DNA of 17,596 nt, from positions 1 to 17,596 of the forward strand of contig CAYOPG010000045.1 of assembly GCA_964405775.1 (NCBI GenBank). Direction: 5' to 3'. The DNA comes from JAAZFF01 sp964405775 (GTDB lineage Bacteria; Verrucomicrobiota; Kiritimatiellia; RFP12; UBA3636). Shown here one piece after another: positions 14,118 to 17,596 of the stretch (positions are counted from its first letter, which is position 1; each line of letters begins with the position of its first letter). The position numbers were made by a program, and so were the translations under genes. The notes beneath the pieces are model-generated. The model did not search any database. It was not told the DNA's origin and was given only the letters and a program-made list of their open reading frames with translations.

Positions 14118-15194
14118 CTATAGGTTCTCCCGGTGAAATTCGTTGATGCGGCCGGCGCAGTCAAAGGTTGAAGCGATCAGAGCGGCGCGTATCCACATGC
14201 CATTGCGCATTTGGCGCCAGTACATTGCGCGCGGATCGTGGTCGACCCCCGTTGATATCTCGTCGCGCCGCGGAAGTGGGTGCATGATGATAGCGTCAGG
14301 TTTGCAGAGGCGCATTTCCTCCACGCCGATCTTGAACCGCGAGGTGTCTATCTTGGCGCTCTCTCCTTGGGTGGAGTCCCACTCGTCTTGCATACGAGTC
14401 ATGTACACGGCGTCGACGTCGGGCAGGCAAGCGTGCATGTCGGAAGTGACCTCCCATTGTACCCCGTGCGAAGTAAGGCTGTTTAGGACGTCCTGCCCTA
14501 TTTGCAGGGGTTCCGGAGCAACGAACACCTGCTTTATGTTCTCGTAGTTTTGTAGCAGGTGAGAGAGCGAGCGCACGGTCCGTCCTCTGGCGAGGTCGCC
14601 CACGAACATCACTGTCTTGTCTCGCAAGCCGCCGCGGCGCTCAAAGCTCCGCTTGAGCGTGTAGATGTCTAGAAGTGCCTGCGTCGGGTGCTGGTCCTTT
14701 CCTGAACCGGCGTTTATGATGGGGATTGGGCGTTCGGAGTTCGAAAGCGTCCATGCCATGTGCTCTGCCAGCCCCTTTTCCTGCGAGCGCATGATGATCA
14801 TATCGAAATACGAGCTGAAGGTGCGTATGGAATCCTCGCGCGATTCACCTTTGTACTCGCTTGAGGTGGCGGTGTCGCGCACTTCGCCGACGTTGAGCCC
14901 GGTGATCTGGCATGCGGATAGAAATGACAGGAAAGTGCGCGAGCTGGGCTGTGTAAAGTACAGCATTGCCCGTTTGTGGGCAAGCAGGCTGCGCAGGAAA
15001 GTCATTCCATAGCGTGTTTTGGCAATGGTTCGGATTTCGGTGGCAAGTCGGCACAGCCTGTCGAGGTTTGCCTTGTTGAATTGCTGTGCGAAGAGCGTGT
15101 GGAACGGCGTGCCATCGTTGCGGGAGAGGCTTATAACCTTCTCCGGCATCGACATATTCTGAAACTCAGTCCAGCTGTAGTCTGTTATGTGCAT
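14118..15194 (-). CDS. pyrB: Aspartate carbamoyltransferase, catalytic chain
   Basis: A 358-aa protein, longer than the usual 300-310 aa catalytic chain because of an N-terminal extension of about 35 residues. It converts carbamoyl phosphate and aspartate to N-carbamoylaspartate in pyrimidine synthesis. Visible active-site blocks are YFTQPSSRTFLSF (Ser84, Arg86, Thr87), SSEYKGES with Lys114, the Arg of IIMR (135), INAGSGKDQHPTQALLDIYTL (His168, Gln171), GDLARGRTVRSL, YMTRMQDE and MHPLPRRDEI. The carbamoyl-phosphate loop reads SSRTF where many enzymes have STRTR; the key Ser, Arg and Thr remain. AGAGGG sits 4-5 bases before the ATG. It is 58 bases downstream of argF. No pyrI regulatory chain is seen. 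Aspartate specificity is inferred from the HPLPR and DQHPTQ blocks. Confidence 0.88.
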   Translation of the reverse strand: MHITDYSWTEFQNMSMPEKVISLSRNDGTPFHTLFAQQFNKANLDRLCRLATEIRTIAKTRYGMTFLRSLLAHKRAMLYFTQPSSRTFLSFLSACQITGLNVGEVRDTATSSEYKGESREDSIRTFSSYFDMIIMRSQEKGLAEHMAWTLSNSERPIPIINAGSGKDQHPTQALLDIYTLKRSFERRGGLRDKTVMFVGDLARGRTVRSLSHLLQNYENIKQVFVAPEPLQIGQDVLNSLTSHGVQWEVTSDMHACLPDVDAVYMTRMQDEWDSTQGESAKIDTSRFKIGVEEMRLCKPDAIIMHPLPRRDEISTGVDHDPRAMYWRQMRNGMWIRAALIASTFDCAGRINEFHRENL

Positions 15195-15252
15195 GTTGCC
15201 CTCTGGCGCGTAAGTGGCGCGCCCGCCGTTGTTTTGTTATGTGTGAAAGATG

Positions 15253-16245
15253 TCATTCGGCGAGAGCAGAGACAAACAGTGCCTTTATGGTGTGCATCCT
15301 GTTCTCGGCCTCGTCAAACACTTTTGAAAAACAAGATTCAAACACTTCGTCGGTCACCTCCAGTGCGCCGGTCTCGCGCGACGCCTCTGTCTCGTTGTCG
15401 TGGAAGGCGGGCAGGCAATGCATGAAAATCAACTCTTTGCCCAAGTTCCCGGTGCTTTCAACCAACTTCATGTTTACCTGATACGGAGCAAGAAGTCTCA
15501 GGCGTTCCTCCTTTTTGGTTTCTTCGCCCATTGAGACCCACACATCGGTGTAGATCACGTTTGCGCCTTCAACCGCGGCTGTTGGGTCGCTACCGACCTC
15601 GACCTTGCTCCCGTTTCTCGCGGCCACGCTAATGGACTCCTCAACCAGCTCGTGCAAAGGTAGTAGCTCCTGCGGAGTGCAGTTGAAGAAGTTCACACCT
15701 GCTTTCGCGCATCCGAGCATGAGGGAATTGGCTACATTATTGCGGCCATCACCTATGTATACGACTTTTTTCCCACTTATATCGCCAAATGCTTCCTTCA
15801 TGGTCATGAGGTCTGCGAGTATTTGCGTCGGATGTGATTCGTCGGTAAGGCCGTTCCATACTGGTACGCCAGAGTACTGCTTGAGCTGCTCGGCGGTTTT
15901 TTGCGCGTAGCCGCGGAAAAGTATACCGTCAAAGATGCGCCCTAGAACACGAGCCGTGTCTTTTACTGATTCCTTAACGCCGAAATGGGTGTCCGCGCGT
16001 GTGAGGTACTCTACGTTGCCACCCTCGTCACGAGCCGCGACTGTCGCCGAGCACCTCGTGCGCGTTGAGCCTTTTTCGAAAACAAGCGCTATGTTTTTAC
16101 GACGGAGCAAATCGCCGCGAACACCTTCCGCGCGCCTTTTCTTAAGAGCTATTGCGAGGTCGATGACGCGCATCATGTCTTCGTCCGAAAAGTCGTTCAA
16201 AGACAGTAGCGACCGGTTTTTCAAAGCGGGGTGGAATCTAATCAT
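15253..16245 (-). CDS. argF: Ornithine carbamoyltransferase
   Basis: A 330-aa cytoplasmic enzyme of normal length. It joins carbamoyl phosphate and ornithine to give citrulline in arginine synthesis. Motifs are textbook: FEKGSTRTR (residues 56-64, phosphate loop), HFGVKESVKDTA, LTDESHPTQILADLMT (138-141), DVWVSMGEE (ornithine loop, Ser238-Met239-Gly240) and HCLPAFHD (276-283, with catalytic Cys). No arcA or arcC lies nearby, so an anabolic role is more likely than the arginine deiminase pathway. The 82-base gap before it, after the M24 peptidase, is the likely promoter region; I see only weak hexamers there (a TTGCGA/TACTTA pair with 16-base spacing). An AGG lies 6-7 bases before ATG 16245. 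It appears to be the first gene of the operon. Confidence 0.93.
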   Translation of the reverse strand: MIRFHPALKNRSLLSLNDFSDEDMMRVIDLAIALKKRRAEGVRGDLLRRKNIALVFEKGSTRTRCSATVAARDEGGNVEYLTRADTHFGVKESVKDTARVLGRIFDGILFRGYAQKTAEQLKQYSGVPVWNGLTDESHPTQILADLMTMKEAFGDISGKKVVYIGDGRNNVANSLMLGCAKAGVNFFNCTPQELLPLHELVEESISVAARNGSKVEVGSDPTAAVEGANVIYTDVWVSMGEETKKEERLRLLAPYQVNMKLVESTGNLGKELIFMHCLPAFHDNETEASRETGALEVTDEVFESCFSKVFDEAENRMHTIKALFVSALAE

Positions 16246-16327
16246 TATTGCCTGGAATCCGTTAAGTACAAAGCTGTTTTCTTATCGCAAAATGGTATCA
16301 TAAAACCTGCAATCCGCGCAATCTGTT

Positions 16328-17428
16328 TCACAGAATCCTAACTCCGTCTTCCTTCACTACTACCAAGTCTTCGATTCTTACTCCGCCTAGCTCGGGGTAG
16401 TACAGGCCTGGCTCCACGGACACCACCATCCCGGCCTCCAGCTTGCCCCCACTGGGAGATAGGCGAGGCATTTCGTGAATCTGCAGCCCTACACCGTGGC
16501 CGGTTGAGTGTATGAAGCCGCGCCCCAGTCCATCGTTGCCTGTATAGGTCTCGAAATTCGAGTCTTCCATGGATTTCGCAACAGCGCTATGAACGTTGGA
16601 ACCGTCTACGCCCGCGCGTATCATTGAGAGCGCGAGTTTCTGGGCTTTGCGCACAGCGTTGTAGATGCGCTTGTGCTCTGGGGTTGGAGCGCCGTTCATG
16701 AACGTTCGGGTCATGTCCCCCCAGTATCCTGTCTCCAGGCTGCGCGGGAATATATCGCAGACAATCCACTCGCCTGTCTTGAGCGGGCCATGCCCCGACT
16801 CATGTGGATTCGCCGCCTGTGTGCCGCCTGCGATTATCGTGCCCTCATCGATGCAATCGCGCGCCAGAACCTCGCGGCGCACGATTTCCCTTGCTCGTTC
16901 AGAAGTGAGCAACTTGCCGTCGAGCATCAGCACGCCGCCTTTGCCTGGTATTGCGCGTTTTATTGCGTCTCCGATAGCTTTCATTGCCGCGCGAGCCGCC
17001 TTCTGCGCTGTGGCGATGAAAGCTATTTCCTGCGGTCTCTTTACCATGCGCATTTTCTCGAACGGGTTGTCTCTTCCGACTTCTACAGCGATTCCGTTGT
17101 CCTCAAGCACCTTTGCAACGCCCAATGGAAACATCTTAGGAACGTATACGGTTCTGATTTTGAGTCGAATCAGCAGCGCGAGCGCCCATGCCGCGGGGCT
17201 TGCGCTCTCAGGATAAGCAAGCTTCAACGTGGCAGGGCATTTGACTTCGCAGTCTCGCGCCTGAGCGAGCGCCCTGCCGTATTCCATGTCGGAGACGACC
17301 AAAACGGTCTTGTGTTCCGTTGAAAGCACAATCGCTTCATCCGGTGCCGCAAACGATGTCGCATAGCGGATATCCGGGCATGTAGAGGCTGTTCCAAAGA
17401 ACAGCCAAGAGGGTGTTAATTTCTTCAT
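16328..17428 (-). CDS. M24 family metallopeptidase, Xaa-Pro aminopeptidase-like
   Basis: A 366-aa protein of the pita-bread fold, removing N-terminal residues next to proline. The N-terminal creatinase-like domain includes DIRYATSFAAPDEA. The catalytic domain holds all five metal ligands: Asp225 (CDIFPRS), Asp238 (GDMTRTF), His311 (STGHGVGLQIHEMP), Glu339 (SVEPGLYYPE) and Glu353 (VRIEDLVV). I start at ATG 17428, which fits the usual family N-terminus; the frame extends to a TTG at 17464 without a good ribosome site. It is upstream of argF on the same strand but separated by 82 bases, so it is probably its own transcription unit. Substrate could be Xaa-Pro peptides or, less likely, another M24 substrate. 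Confidence 0.9.
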   Translation of the reverse strand: MKKLTPSWLFFGTASTCPDIRYATSFAAPDEAIVLSTEHKTVLVVSDMEYGRALAQARDCEVKCPATLKLAYPESASPAAWALALLIRLKIRTVYVPKMFPLGVAKVLEDNGIAVEVGRDNPFEKMRMVKRPQEIAFIATAQKAARAAMKAIGDAIKRAIPGKGGVLMLDGKLLTSERAREIVRREVLARDCIDEGTIIAGGTQAANPHESGHGPLKTGEWIVCDIFPRSLETGYWGDMTRTFMNGAPTPEHKRIYNAVRKAQKLALSMIRAGVDGSNVHSAVAKSMEDSNFETYTGNDGLGRGFIHSTGHGVGLQIHEMPRLSPSGGKLEAGMVVSVEPGLYYPELGGVRIEDLVVVKEDGVRIL

Positions 17429-17577
17429 AAAAACCAGTATCCGAAAAACGAAATACAAAGGCAACTATTTTGTTTCCAGAGGCTTACGCACAGAGGCGAT
17501 TGCTTCAGGCGAGCTTTTTCTCAAAACCTACTGTTAATTTTGTCCGACTTGTATGTCCTCGCGATTTTAAAATAAAA

Positions 17578-17593
17578 TTCTCACATGTGAGAA
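17578..17593. promoter_or_regulatory. Perfect 16-bp palindrome, possible operator
   Basis: TTCTCACATGTGAGAA reads the same on both strands and is preceded by an AT-rich stretch (TTTTAAAATAAAA). It lies about 150 bases upstream of the M24 peptidase start and near whatever gene lies beyond the right edge. A homodimeric repressor or activator site is the natural reading. No T tract follows it on the right within the window, so a terminator is less likely. Confidence 0.4.
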
Positions 17594-17596
17594 ACA

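Noticed and set aside
15253..16245. Catabolic ornithine carbamoyltransferase of an arginine deiminase cluster
   Set aside because: No arginine deiminase or carbamate kinase gene is adjacent; pyrB and envelope genes are.

Overview
The window looks like chromosomal DNA of an uncultured Gram-negative bacterium. ExbB, ExbD and TonB-like genes imply an outer membrane. Very large secreted proteins with thrombospondin-type-3-like calcium repeats, in a mid-GC context, are compatible with the PVC group (Verrucomicrobiota/Kiritimatiellota). That placement is inference: there is no rRNA or other marker here.

The left part (1 to about 11,070) is entirely on the + strand. It is an accessory island of related secreted metalloprotease modules, each followed by a membrane-anchored partner gene. 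Unit 1 is a protease cut by the left edge and broken by a frameshift near 696, then a 305-aa partner with a signal peptide and C-terminal anchor. A truncated third copy of the protease's beta-rich module follows (2060-2632). Unit 2 is an 84-aa exported protein, a 1603-aa modular metalloprotease and a 297-aa anchored protein. Unit 3 is a second short protease, apparently missing its 5' end, and a second partner of 307 aa. Genes abut or overlap by a few bases, often as ATGA, so the island may be translated as one long coupled operon. Units 1 and 3 share a 293-bp identical tract inside otherwise diverged paralogs, which points to recent gene conversion or recombination. A 34-codon ORF and a weak hairpin lie at the convergent junction.

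The right part (about 11,114 to 17,428) is on the - strand and looks like ordinary core genes. In transcription order these are an M24 aminopeptidase, then a tight run of argF, pyrB, exbB, exbD, a TonB-like energy transducer, an exported helical protein of unknown role and a small PqqD-like protein. The last six genes are spaced from a few to about 22 bases apart, so they are very probably one operon. ArgF and PyrB both use carbamoyl phosphate (arginine and pyrimidine synthesis). ExbB, ExbD and TonB form a proton-motive-force-driven envelope motor. A perfect 16-bp palindrome sits at the right edge.

No rRNA, tRNA, CRISPR array, transposase or integrase was recognised, and no stretch over 300 bases lacks a gene. 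The candidate for an undescribed system is the metalloprotease/anchored-partner island; its function is unknown.
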